Below, in pieces: positions 1 to 6,217 of a stretch of 7,659 bases of DNA. The notes below the pieces were generated by a model that made no database searches, had not been told where the DNA came from, and saw nothing but the letters and a program-made list of their open reading frames with translations. Both the position numbers and the translations under genes were made by a program. Source of the DNA: Solirubrobacterales bacterium. GTDB taxonomy: Bacteria > Actinomycetota > Thermoleophilia > Solirubrobacterales > 70-9. The stretch lies in NCBI GenBank assembly GCA_030152505.1, contig JASLJO010000163.1, positions 1-7,659 on the forward strand, in the 5' to 3' direction. Within the stretch, counting starts at the first letter, position 1; every line of letters begins with the position of its first letter.

Positions 1-60
1 GCCCCTCAGCGCCGATGGTACTTGGAGGGCAACCTCCTGGGAGAGTAGGTCGCCGCCGGT
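1..60 (+). rRNA. rrf: 5S ribosomal RNA, 3' part (5' end outside window)
   Basis: The first 60 bases match the conserved 3' half of bacterial 5S rRNA. The GCGCCGATGGTA block is at 9-20. The helix IV hairpin follows, with GGAGG (24-28), a GCAA tetraloop (29-32) and CCTCC (33-37). Next come the GGGAGAGTAGG loop E/helix V segment (39-49) and the closing CGCCGCCGG strand of helix I. The 5' half, including the partner strand of helix I, is cut off by the window start, so the exact 3' end (about 59-62) is estimated. A strong hairpin lies about 10 nt downstream, as expected at the end of a 16S-23S-5S operon. The 5S component binds L5, L18 and L25-type proteins in the large ribosomal subunit. Confidence 0.93.
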
Positions 61-70
61 TCTTCTCGAC

Positions 71-94
71 AAAGGCCGCCCAAGGGCGGCCTTT
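71..94 (+). terminator. Intrinsic hairpin terminator after 5S rRNA, probably bidirectional
   Basis: AAAGGCCGCCC (71-81) and GGGCGGCCTTT (84-94) are perfect 11-bp reverse complements separated by AA. The innermost pair presumably opens to leave a workable four-base loop. The stem is G/C-rich at its core and ends in A/T pairs, so each strand reads a short T run after the stem. It sits between the + strand rRNA operon and the minus-strand genes ending at 126 and 337, so it could stop transcription from both sides. The T tract is short (TTTGTCC), typical of high-GC genomes, so efficiency cannot be judged from sequence. Confidence 0.85.
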
Positions 95-125
95 GTCCGT
101 GCGGCCCAGATTTTGTCCTGCTTGC

Positions 126-326
126 CTAGCTCGCCGCCGCGAAGCGGTTGATCGCGGCGCTCCAAGAGCCGGTGCTCCGCATCGTGCCGCTGCGTCGCCG
201 GCCCTCGCAGGGGCGGCTGGGCGCATCGACGGGCTCCAGCCCATACTCGCCCAGGGTGGCGAAGTCGATCACCAGGTCTGCGGCGTCGGCGACTTGGGTG
301 CTGAGGGGTTTCTTCGTATCGAACAT
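126..326 (-). CDS. Small hypothetical protein (66 aa), convergent with rRNA operon
   Basis: This minus-strand frame starts at the ATG at 326-324 and ends at TAG (128-126). I do not recognise the product. The N-terminal half (MFDTKKPLSTQVADAADLVI and onward to about residue 33) has the mixed composition of a real soluble protein. The C-terminal half is Arg/Ser/Gly-rich and less convincing, so a frameshift near the middle or a spurious tail is possible. Third codon positions are mostly G or C along the whole frame, which argues for coding. There is no clear Shine-Dalgarno sequence: the 14 nt before the ATG are A/T-leaning. The frame begins 10 nt after the hydrolase stop, so the two could share a transcript ending at the 71-94 hairpin. 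No signal peptide or membrane segment is visible. Confidence 0.4.
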   Translation of the reverse strand: MFDTKKPLSTQVADAADLVIDFATLGEYGLEPVDAPSRPCEGRRRSGTMRSTGSWSAAINRFAAAS

Positions 327-336
327 AGGTTCGAAT

Positions 337-1338
337 TTACGGCTGCCCCCGGACGGCTTCCCGATTCTGCAGGCGCTTTTGCAATTCGTGCCTGGAAACG
401 GCGTTCCTCGCGGTTTTGGAGGGCTTGTCGAAGGCTTCCACCAAGGCCGCGACCTCAATCGGCTTCTCGACGTTGGGGGAGTGGCCGGCGCCTTGGATCA
501 GCTTGGTCTGAGCGCCGGCGGCGCGGTATGCGGACAGGGCCGCCTGCGGGTCGCTGGCGATTTGCTCCTCGGCGCCCATGATCGCCAGGATCGGCTTGCC
601 GGTGGCTGCGGCGCGCTGCGGCAGCGCCTCTTCGCCGGTGTAGTCGTCGAACGCGTCGTGCGAGACGGTGTAGGAGCTGTAGGTCATCCGCTTGACGTCC
701 TCGACGAACGCATCCGGAACTTCGAAGCCGGGCGCAAAGGCGACCTCGAGCCCGTCCTTGATCGAGAAGTCGGGCTTGATCCGCCAAAGGGTCTGCCCGA
801 TCACCGGCTTGAACGGGAGTTCGCCGATGAGCCCGACGTCGCCGTAGCTGTCGTCCGGGATGCTGTCGATCGCCACCAGCCGATCGACCAGTTGCGGCGA
901 TCGTTCAGCGAGGGCGATCGCCACGGGCCCGCCGAGCGAATGGCCGACGACCTCGGCATCGCGCACGCCAAACCTGCTCAGAACGCCGGCAACCAGGTCT
1001 GCCTGGTGTTCAATCGAGTAACCCGAGGTCGGCTTTTCCGATCCCCCGTGACCGAGCAGGTCAACCGCAACCACCCGATGGGTGGCCGACAGGCGCGGCA
1101 TCATCCCATCCCACCAGTTGATCGCGCAGGTGAAGCAGTGAATGAGGACGATCGGGCTTCCTCGCCGCGGGCCGGCTTCGACCACCTCGAGCGCGCCACC
1201 GGGCAACTTGACGATGCGGCCACCCGATTCGGTCGTTTCCGCCGACTTCGTTTCGGCGTCGGTGACCAGCGCGTTGACGCCGATCAAGACCAGGAGCACG
1301 ACGCCCACGGCGATCAGGATCTTCCAGCCTCGTCCCAT
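337..1338 (-). CDS. Membrane-anchored alpha/beta hydrolase (333 aa)
   Basis: This is an alpha/beta-hydrolase fold protein of unknown substrate. Residues 6-25 form one hydrophobic segment (ILIAVGVVLLVLIGVNALV) after a short basic start. It therefore probably has an N-terminal signal anchor, or an uncleaved or cleaved signal peptide, with the catalytic domain outside the membrane. A Thr/Ser/Glu-rich linker runs to about residue 40. The core has the oxyanion-side HCF motif (67-69), the DLLGHGGSEKP loop (93-103), the nucleophile elbow GHSLGG with Ser134, and the C-terminal histidine His286 in GAGHSPNVEKP. The acid after strand 6 falls in GAEEQIASD, so it may be Glu257, Glu258 or Asp263 rather than the usual G-x-x-D aspartate. 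The family includes esterases, lipases, epoxide hydrolases and haloperoxidase-like enzymes, and the sequence does not choose among them. The ATG at 1338 places the anchor in frame. The gene is divergent from murA by 22 nt. Confidence 0.9.
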   Translation of the reverse strand: MGRGWKILIAVGVVLLVLIGVNALVTDAETKSAETTESGGRIVKLPGGALEVVEAGPRRGSPIVLIHCFTCAINWWDGMMPRLSATHRVVAVDLLGHGGSEKPTSGYSIEHQADLVAGVLSRFGVRDAEVVGHSLGGPVAIALAERSPQLVDRLVAIDSIPDDSYGDVGLIGELPFKPVIGQTLWRIKPDFSIKDGLEVAFAPGFEVPDAFVEDVKRMTYSSYTVSHDAFDDYTGEEALPQRAAATGKPILAIMGAEEQIASDPQAALSAYRAAGAQTKLIQGAGHSPNVEKPIEVAALVEAFDKPSKTARNAVSRHELQKRLQNREAVRGQP

Positions 1339-1377
1339 TGCGCCGGTACCCTAGCCGGACATGGAGAAGTTCGTCAT
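1339..1377. promoter_or_regulatory. Divergent promoter region with overlapping -10-like motifs, possibly leaderless
   Basis: The 22-nt gap between the hydrolase and murA starts contains GGTACCCTAG. On the + strand TACCCT (1347-1352) fits the actinobacterial TANNNT -10 pattern and ends 8 nt before the murA ATG. On the minus strand TAGGGT (1353-1348) fits the same pattern and ends 9 nt before the hydrolase ATG. Neither gene has a good Shine-Dalgarno sequence. This combination is what leaderless transcripts look like in high-GC actinobacteria. The minus strand also has ATGACG (1377-1372), a 4/6 match to TTGACA, at an 18-bp spacing inside murA. I see no good -35 for murA. The motifs are short and degenerate, so this is a hypothesis. 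Confidence 0.35.
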
Positions 1378-2659
1378 CGATGGAGGCATGCCGCTCTCCG
1401 GCGAGCTGACGCCGGCAGGCAACAAGAACGCGGCCCTGCCGATCCTCGCCGCCTGCCTTCTCACCGAGGAGGAGCTGCTGCTGCACCGCGTGCCCCGAAT
1501 CAGGGACACCGAGGCGCAGATCGCCCTGCTCGAGCGTCTCGGCGTCGAGGCCGCCTGGATCGGGGACAACAGCCTGCGCCTCTGCGCCGCCTCGGTCTCG
1601 GATGTGGCGGTCGACCAGGAGCTCTCCAACCAGATCCGCGCCTCCTTCCTGCTCGCCGGCCCACTCTTGGCGCGCTTCGGAGAGGCCCGGATGCCGCCGC
1701 CGGGCGGCGATTTCATCGGCCGGCGGCGGCTCGACGCACACCTCGACGCCTTCGCCGACCTCGGCGCGACGGTGGAGGGAGATCGCTGGATCGAGCTGAA
1801 GGCCCCGAGCGGCGGGCTGCGGCCCTGCGCGATCTTCATGGACGAGCCCTCGGTGATGGGCACCGAGAACGCGCTGATGGCAGCGGCATTGACGCCTGGC
1901 CCGACGACGATCTCCAACGCTGCCTGCGAGCCGCATGTGCAGGACCTGGCGCGCCTCCTCAGCGCAATGGGGGCCGAGGTGAGCGGCATCGGCTCCAATG
2001 TGATGACGGTGCACGGGCGTGACCGCCTCGCCGGTGCCGAGCACACGATCTCACCCGACCACATCGAGGTCGGCAGCTTCATGGCCCTGGCTGCCGCGAC
2101 CGGCGGCGAGCTGCGCATCCGCGACGCGGCGCCCACCGACCTGGTGATGGTGCGGCGCCAGTTCCAGCGCCTCGGGCTCGAGTCGGAGATCGACGGCGAC
2201 GATGTGATCGTGCCGCCGGAGCAGCGCCTGCGGATCAAGGCCGACATCGGCGACGCGATCCCCAAGATCGAGGACGGGCCCTGGCCGGCGTTCCCGGCCG
2301 ACCTGACCTCGATCGCTCTCGCCCTCGCCACCCAGGCGGACGGGGAGATCCTGATCTTCGAGAAGATGTTCGAGAACCGCCTCTTCTTCGTCGACAAGCT
2401 GGTTGCGATGGGCGCTCGGATTACGCTCTGCGATCCCCACAGGGCGATCGTCAGCGGTCCGAGCCGGCTTCACGGAGAGCGGGTCGAGAGCCCCGACATC
2501 AGGGCTGGGATGGCGATGCTCATCGCCGCTCTGGCGGCGGAGGGCACCTCGGAGATCGGCAACATCCGCCAGATCGACCGCGGCTATGAGTCGATCGACG
2601 AGCGCCTGCGCACGCTCGGCGCCCGCATCGAACGCGTCTCTGCAGAGATCCCTGCCTAG
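1361..2659 (+). CDS. murA: UDP-N-acetylglucosamine 1-carboxyvinyltransferase, Asp-type (432 aa)
   Basis: MurA transfers enolpyruvate from PEP to UDP-GlcNAc, the first committed cytoplasmic step of peptidoglycan synthesis. It is an EPSP-synthase-fold protein. The sequence shows the N-terminal GNKNAALPIL block with Lys22 and Asn23, QIRASFLLAG with Arg93, and the catalytic loop GGDFIGRRR at 115-123. It also has SVMGTEN (164-170), PDHIEVGSFM (232-241), the general base Asp314 in FPADLTS, and Arg381 in PDIRAGMAML. The length fits the family (about 420-430 aa). The loop residue equivalent to E. coli Cys115 is Asp117, the form known to be insensitive to fosfomycin, as in Mycobacterium tuberculosis. 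The next basic residue, Arg122, matches E. coli Arg120. The ATG at 1361 is preceded by no clear ribosome site. Paralogous MurA copies exist in some bacteria, and this window cannot show whether this is the only one. The hisZ gene follows after 36 nt on the same strand. Confidence 0.95.
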   Translation: MEKFVIDGGMPLSGELTPAGNKNAALPILAACLLTEEELLLHRVPRIRDTEAQIALLERLGVEAAWIGDNSLRLCAASVSDVAVDQELSNQIRASFLLAGPLLARFGEARMPPPGGDFIGRRRLDAHLDAFADLGATVEGDRWIELKAPSGGLRPCAIFMDEPSVMGTENALMAAALTPGPTTISNAACEPHVQDLARLLSAMGAEVSGIGSNVMTVHGRDRLAGAEHTISPDHIEVGSFMALAAATGGELRIRDAAPTDLVMVRRQFQRLGLESEIDGDDVIVPPEQRLRIKADIGDAIPKIEDGPWPAFPADLTSIALALATQADGEILIFEKMFENRLFFVDKLVAMGARITLCDPHRAIVSGPSRLHGERVESPDIRAGMAMLIAALAAEGTSEIGNIRQIDRGYESIDERLRTLGARIERVSAEIPA

Positions 2660-2682
2660 AAGGCATTTCGCGCCGACTCTCG

Positions 2683-2695
2683 TAAGGTCAGGCGC
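2683..2695 (+). promoter_or_regulatory. Ribosome binding site (or leaderless-type -10) before hisZ
   Basis: AAGG (2684-2687) lies 8 nt upstream of the hisZ GTG, a normal Shine-Dalgarno distance, and supports GTG at 2696 as the start. The same bases read TAAGGT (2683-2688), a TANNNT -10-like motif 7 nt from the GTG, so an internal leaderless promoter cannot be excluded. No convincing -35 is present 17-18 bp upstream. The whole murA-hisZ gap is 36 nt and contains no strong terminator, only a 4-bp TGCC/GGCA stem around the murA stop. It has no room for a leader peptide, T-box or histidine attenuator. Read-through from murA is the simplest reading. Confidence 0.45.
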
Positions 2696-3688
2696 GTGAT
2701 TCACCCGATCCCCCCAGGAACGCGCGACATCCTGCCCGACGAGATGCGGGAGCTGCGTCGCCTGCACCTCGCCCTGATCGAGGTCTTCGAGAGCCGCGGC
2801 TACGGCGAGGTGGCGACGCCCGCGATCGAGTACGACGAGGTGCTGGCACGCGGCGACGGCCGGGCCGCCGGCTCCGCCTACCGCTTCTTCGACGAGCGCG
2901 GCGACCTGCTGGCGCTGCGCTCCGACATGACCGTGCCGATCGCGCGCCTCGTCGCCTCTCGCTTCGCCACGGCGGACGGGCCGCTGCGCTTCTGCTACCT
3001 CGCCAACGCCTACCGCGCGGTGCGCCCGCAGCGGGGGCAGATGCGGGAGTTCGCCCAGGCCGGGGTCGAGCTGATCGGCACACCGGCGCCAGCCGGCACG
3101 GTCGAGGTCGTCGAGGTGCTGGAGGCGACGCTCGACGCCGCCGGCCTGGACCGCGCGGTTATCGGACTGGGCGATGCGGACCTCTTTCGGCAGCTGCTGA
3201 CGGAGTTCGAGGTCGAAGGCGAGGCGCGCGACGCGATCCTCGGGCGCCTCGCTACGCACGATCTGGTCGGCCTCGAGACGGAGCTCTCGAGCGCCGGCAT
3301 AGGCGCCGCACAGGTCGAGACCTGTGTCGCCCTCTCTCAGCTGCGCGGCGGGCGTGAGGTGCTCGAGCAGGCACGCGAGATCGGCGGCGAGGCGGTCGAG
3401 CGCGCGACCGCGCGGCTCGGGGAGACCTTCGAGGCGCTGGAGGAGCGCGGCGTCGCCGGACGGGTAAAGGTCGACCTCGGCCTGCTGCGCGACCTCGGCT
3501 ACTACAGCGGCGCGATCCTCGAGGTCTACGACCCGGCCCTCGGGCATGTGCTCGGCGGCGGCGGGCGCTACGACGAGCTGCTGAGGAAGTTCGGCCTCGA
3601 CCTTCCCGCGGCCGGATTCGCCCTCTATCTCGAGCGCGTCCATGTCGCCCAGATGGAGGAGGAGTCACGGCGAGAGGGGCCGTCATGA
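2696..3688 (+). CDS. hisZ: ATP phosphoribosyltransferase regulatory subunit HisZ (330 aa)
   Basis: HisZ is a catalytically inactive paralogue of histidyl-tRNA synthetase that forms a hetero-octamer with short HisG and is needed for its activity and histidine feedback. The class II synthetase fold is visible. IPPGTRDILP is at 5-14. A motif 2-like stretch runs 97-127 (RFCYLANAYRAVRPQRGQMR then EFAQAGVELIG). LGYYSGAILEVY is at 267-278 and the motif 3 block GGGGRYDELLRKFG at 287-300, followed by AAGFALYLERV. The anticodon-binding domain of true HisS is missing: the protein stops at 330 aa against about 420. RSDMTVPIAR (75-84) is the HisZ form rather than the HisS RPEGT form. The location directly before hisG settles the call. 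The start is GTG with AAGG upstream. The last codon overlaps hisG as ATGA. Confidence 0.95.
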   Translation: MIHPIPPGTRDILPDEMRELRRLHLALIEVFESRGYGEVATPAIEYDEVLARGDGRAAGSAYRFFDERGDLLALRSDMTVPIARLVASRFATADGPLRFCYLANAYRAVRPQRGQMREFAQAGVELIGTPAPAGTVEVVEVLEATLDAAGLDRAVIGLGDADLFRQLLTEFEVEGEARDAILGRLATHDLVGLETELSSAGIGAAQVETCVALSQLRGGREVLEQAREIGGEAVERATARLGETFEALEERGVAGRVKVDLGLLRDLGYYSGAILEVYDPALGHVLGGGGRYDELLRKFGLDLPAAGFALYLERVHVAQMEEESRREGPS

Positions 3689-4365
3689 GCGTCGAGGTCG
3701 CCGGCATGGCCGGCGCCAAGCCGGACGGGCCGCTGAAGCTGGCGGTGCCGCGCGGTGCGCTGCTCGAAGGAACCCTCGACGTGCTCGACGCCGCCGGTGT
3801 CGACACCGCCGCCGTGCGCGGCGAGTCGCGTGCGCTGATCTTCCCCGGCCAGGAGATAACCCTGGTGACGATGCGCCCATCCGACGTACCGACCTACGTC
3901 GAGGCCGGCGCCGCCGACGTCGGCATCACCGGCAAGGACGTGCTGCTGGAGCAGGGCGACCGCATGGTCTATGAGCTGCTCGACCTCGACTACGGGCGCT
4001 GTCGCATGGTGCTTGCGGGGCGACGGGGCGACGAGCGGTTGGGCGAGTCGCAGCGGCGCCTCGGAATGACGCGAATCGCAACCAAGTACCCCCGCACCGC
4101 CGAGCGCTACTTCGAGTCGACCGGGCGGCAGGTGGAGACGATCGAGGTCAAGGGCTCGGTCGAGCTGGCGCCGCTGATCGGCCTCGCCGACGGCATCGTC
4201 GACCTCGTCGCCACCGGCCGCACGCTGGAGGAGAACGACCTCGAGGTGCGCGAGGAGATCGTCGAGTGCACGGCGCGCTTCGTCGCCAACCGGGTCGCCC
4301 ACAAGCTGCGCGCGGGCGAGATCGACGACCTCACCGCCCGGCTCAGGGAGGCGACGGCGCGATGA
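3685..4365 (+). CDS. hisG: ATP phosphoribosyltransferase catalytic subunit, short form (226 aa)
   Basis: HisG joins ATP and PRPP to give N1-(5-phosphoribosyl)-ATP, the first and flux-controlling step of histidine synthesis. Two periplasmic-binding-protein-like lobes carry LAVPRG (19-24), ADVGITGKDVL (77-87), RIATKYP (130-136), and the family signature with its PRPP-binding loop, ELAPLIGLADGIVDLVATGRTL (160-181). The protein ends after the catalytic domain. The C-terminal ACT-like histidine-binding domain of the long form (about 290-300 aa in total) is absent, which matches the presence of HisZ. The ATG at 3685 overlaps the hisZ stop as ATGA and has GAGAGGGG (3672-3679) 5 nt upstream. This adds about 17 residues before the conserved core. 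A second in-frame ATG at 3706 (Met8), with GAGG 8 nt upstream, is a possible alternative start. Confidence 0.96.
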   Translation: MSVEVAGMAGAKPDGPLKLAVPRGALLEGTLDVLDAAGVDTAAVRGESRALIFPGQEITLVTMRPSDVPTYVEAGAADVGITGKDVLLEQGDRMVYELLDLDYGRCRMVLAGRRGDERLGESQRRLGMTRIATKYPRTAERYFESTGRQVETIEVKGSVELAPLIGLADGIVDLVATGRTLEENDLEVREEIVECTARFVANRVAHKLRAGEIDDLTARLREATAR

Positions 4366-5630
4366 GGCTGCGGCGCTTCGAGTGGGAGGGCGCCGAGGAG
4401 ACTTCCACCGCGATCCGCGCCTGGACGGCGGCAGACGCGCCAGAGGTCGACGTCGGTCCGATCGAACGCCAGGTCCGCGCCGGGGGCGACTCGGCGCTGC
4501 TGGAGCTGACGGCCCGCTTCGACGCCACCGAGCGGCAACCGGAGTCGCTGCGGGTCGATCCGGCGGCGATGGCCGCCGCGCTCGCCGGCCTCGAGCCGTC
4601 GATTCGCCAGGCGCTCGAGCTGGCGATCGCAAACGTGGGCGCCGTCGCCACCGCGCAAATCGACGATCGGCCGCGCGAGGTGGACCTGCCGCAGGGCCAG
4701 AGCGTGACCCTGCGCGACGTGCCGGTGTCTGTCGCTGGGATATACGCACCGGGAGGCCGCGCCGCCTATCCCTCGAGCGTCCTCATGGGCGTCGTCCCGG
4801 CCAGGGTCGCGGGCGTGGAGCACATCGCGTTGGCGACGCCCCCGGGCCCGGACGGCACGGTTCCCCCGCTGGTGCTGGCCACCGCCGCCCTCTGCGAGGT
4901 CGACGAGGTCTACGCGATGGGCGGCGCCCAGGCGATCTTCGCCCTCGCTTATGGCAGTGAGTCGATCGCGCCCGTGGACGTGATCGCCGGCCCCGGGAAC
5001 GCCTGGGTGCGGGAGGCAAAGCGCGCGGTCAGCGGCGTCGTCGGCATCGACTCGCTCGCCGGCCCCTCTGAGCTGATGCTGGTCGCTGGGCACGACACCG
5101 AGCCCGAGTGGGCGGCGCTCGACCTCTGCGCCCAGGCCGAGCACGGGGGGGAGGGCCCGCTGATCGCAGCCGCGGTCGAGGAGGCCGTGCTGGACGCGCT
5201 GGCGGAGGCGACCGAGCGCACCGCGGCAGAGCGCCCAGGGGTGGGGGAAGCACCGCTGGCTCTGATCCAGGTGCCCGACCTCAGCGATGCGATCGACCTC
5301 GCCAACGCCTTCGCGCCCGAGCACCTCGAGCTGCTCGAGGAGGACGCGGCGCTGCTCGCCGACCGGGCGACGACGGCTGGCTGCGTCTTCGCCGGCCGCC
5401 ACAGCGCCACCGCCTTCGGCGACTACGTCGCCGGCTCCAACCATGTCCTGCCGACCGGCGGCGCCGGTCGCTTCTCGGGTCCGCTGGGGCCCGGCGTCTT
5501 CCGCCGCAAGATCGCCACCGTGAAGGTCCCGGCGGCGGCGGCGGCGAAGCTTGCTCCGCACGCCGACGCGCTCGCCAGAGCCGAGGGCTTCCCCGTTCAC
5601 GGCGAGTCGGCGATGATTAGAGGGCGATGA
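4362..5630 (+). CDS. hisD: Histidinol dehydrogenase (422 aa)
   Basis: HisD oxidises L-histidinol to L-histidine in two NAD-dependent steps, the end of the pathway. It is a Zn-dependent homodimer in the cytoplasm. The sequence has YAPGGRAAYPSSVLMG (128-143), GGAQAIFALAYG (187-198), AGPGNAWVREAKR (209-221) and GIDSLAGPSE (228-237). Zn ligands by family alignment are Gln258 and His261 in CAQAEHGGEGP, Asp354 in FGDYVAGSNHVLPTGG, and His413 in GFPVHGES. The catalytic pair is Glu320-His321 in AFAPEHLEL. All expected key residues are present and the length is normal. The frame is open for another 32 codons upstream to 4266, but that extension lies inside hisG and is Arg/Pro-rich. ATG at 4362 fits better: it overlaps the hisG stop as ATGA and has AGGGAGG (4345-4351) 10 nt upstream. 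Confidence 0.97.
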   Translation: MRLRRFEWEGAEETSTAIRAWTAADAPEVDVGPIERQVRAGGDSALLELTARFDATERQPESLRVDPAAMAAALAGLEPSIRQALELAIANVGAVATAQIDDRPREVDLPQGQSVTLRDVPVSVAGIYAPGGRAAYPSSVLMGVVPARVAGVEHIALATPPGPDGTVPPLVLATAALCEVDEVYAMGGAQAIFALAYGSESIAPVDVIAGPGNAWVREAKRAVSGVVGIDSLAGPSELMLVAGHDTEPEWAALDLCAQAEHGGEGPLIAAAVEEAVLDALAEATERTAAERPGVGEAPLALIQVPDLSDAIDLANAFAPEHLELLEEDAALLADRATTAGCVFAGRHSATAFGDYVAGSNHVLPTGGAGRFSGPLGPGVFRRKIATVKVPAAAAAKLAPHADALARAEGFPVHGESAMIRGR

Positions 5631-6217
5631 CCCGCACCGCAGAGAGACAGCGCAGCACCGCGGAGACCGAGATCCGGCTCTCGCTCGACCTCGACGGCGG
5701 CGAGTCGAGCGCCGAGACCGGCGTCGGCTTCCTCGATCACATGCTCGACCTGCTCGCCCGGCACGGACGGCTCGGGCTCACGGTGAAGGCGGAGGGCGAC
5801 CTGGAGACCGGCGCCCACCACACCGTCGAGGACGTCGGCATCGTCCTCGGCCAGGCGCTCGACGAGGCGCTCGGCGACCGCGCCGGGATCCGCCGCTACG
5901 GCTCGGCCGTGGTGCCGATGGACGAGGCCCTGGCCGAGTGCGCGATCGACGTCTCGGGGAGGCCGCTGTGCGTCTTCGACGCCGACCTTCCGCCGACCTC
6001 GATCGCCGGCTTCGACTCCGAGCTGGCCGAGGAGTTCTTCCGCGCGGTCGCCAACGGGGCGAAGCTGACCCTGCACGTCTCGGTTCGCTACGGCACCAAC
6101 GTCCACCACATGATCGAGGCCTGCTTCAAGGCCTTCGCCCGTGCTCTGCGGGTCGCTGTCTCGATCGATCCGGATGAGAGCGGCGTACCCTCGACCAAGG
6201 GGACCCTGAACGAATGA
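5627..6217 (+). CDS. hisB: Imidazoleglycerol-phosphate dehydratase, monofunctional (196 aa)
   Basis: HisB removes water from imidazole glycerol phosphate to give imidazole acetol phosphate. It forms Mn-dependent 24-mers in the cytoplasm. Both halves of the internally duplicated fold are clear. The first has GFLDHMLDLLARHG (34-47) and AHHTVEDVGIVLGQAL (63-78). The second has LTLHVSVRYGTNVHHMIEAC (147-166) and the C-terminal STKGTL (189-194). The metal-binding histidines and glutamates of the HHxxED and HHxxE motifs are intact (His64, His65, Glu68; His160, His161, Glu164). There is no N-terminal HAD phosphatase domain, so histidinol-phosphate phosphatase must be encoded elsewhere. The ATG overlaps the hisD stop as ATGA. 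AGAGGG ends only 2 nt before it, so initiation probably depends on coupling. Intervening hisC, common between hisD and hisB in other actinobacteria, is absent. Confidence 0.97.
   Translation: MTRTAERQRSTAETEIRLSLDLDGGESSAETGVGFLDHMLDLLARHGRLGLTVKAEGDLETGAHHTVEDVGIVLGQALDEALGDRAGIRRYGSAVVPMDEALAECAIDVSGRPLCVFDADLPPTSIAGFDSELAEEFFRAVANGAKLTLHVSVRYGTNVHHMIEACFKAFARALRVAVSIDPDESGVPSTKGTLNE

Noticed and set aside
1208..1213. TTGACG as a -35 box for murA (also 1274-1279)
   Set aside because: Neither copy has a TATAAT- or TANNNT-like partner at 16-19 bp, and both lie inside the hydrolase gene.
148..2022. Long + strand open frame (624 codons) across the hydrolase and the start of murA
   Set aside because: It runs antisense to a clear alpha/beta hydrolase and out of frame with murA. 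Its product is Arg/Gly/Pro-rich without any motif. High-GC DNA produces such shadows.
2538..2546. Copy of the terminal repeat sequence (GAGGGCAC) inside murA
   Set aside because: Only 8 bases match, within a codon context typical of murA, so this is chance.
2652..2668. Possible terminator at the murA stop (TGCC-TAGAA-GGCA followed by TTT)
   Set aside because: A 4-bp stem is too weak to call a terminator, and no longer pairing is available.
2051..3643. 530-codon minus-strand frame opposite murA and hisZ
   Set aside because: It mirrors the codon periodicity of the + strand genes, shows no recognisable domain, and crosses two confident genes.
2696..3688. Histidyl-tRNA synthetase (HisS) instead of HisZ
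   Set aside because: The anticodon-binding domain is missing, the HisS-type RPEGT motif is replaced by RSDMT, and the gene directly precedes a short hisG.
4266..4361. 32-residue N-terminal extension of HisD
   Set aside because: It lies within hisG, is Arg/Pro-rich and unlike HisD. The ATG at 4362 has a good AGGGAGG site and an ATGA overlap.
4107..5600. 497-codon minus-strand frame opposite hisG and hisD
   Set aside because: It is antisense to two enzymes with intact catalytic residues. The predicted product is low-complexity and Arg/Gly-rich.
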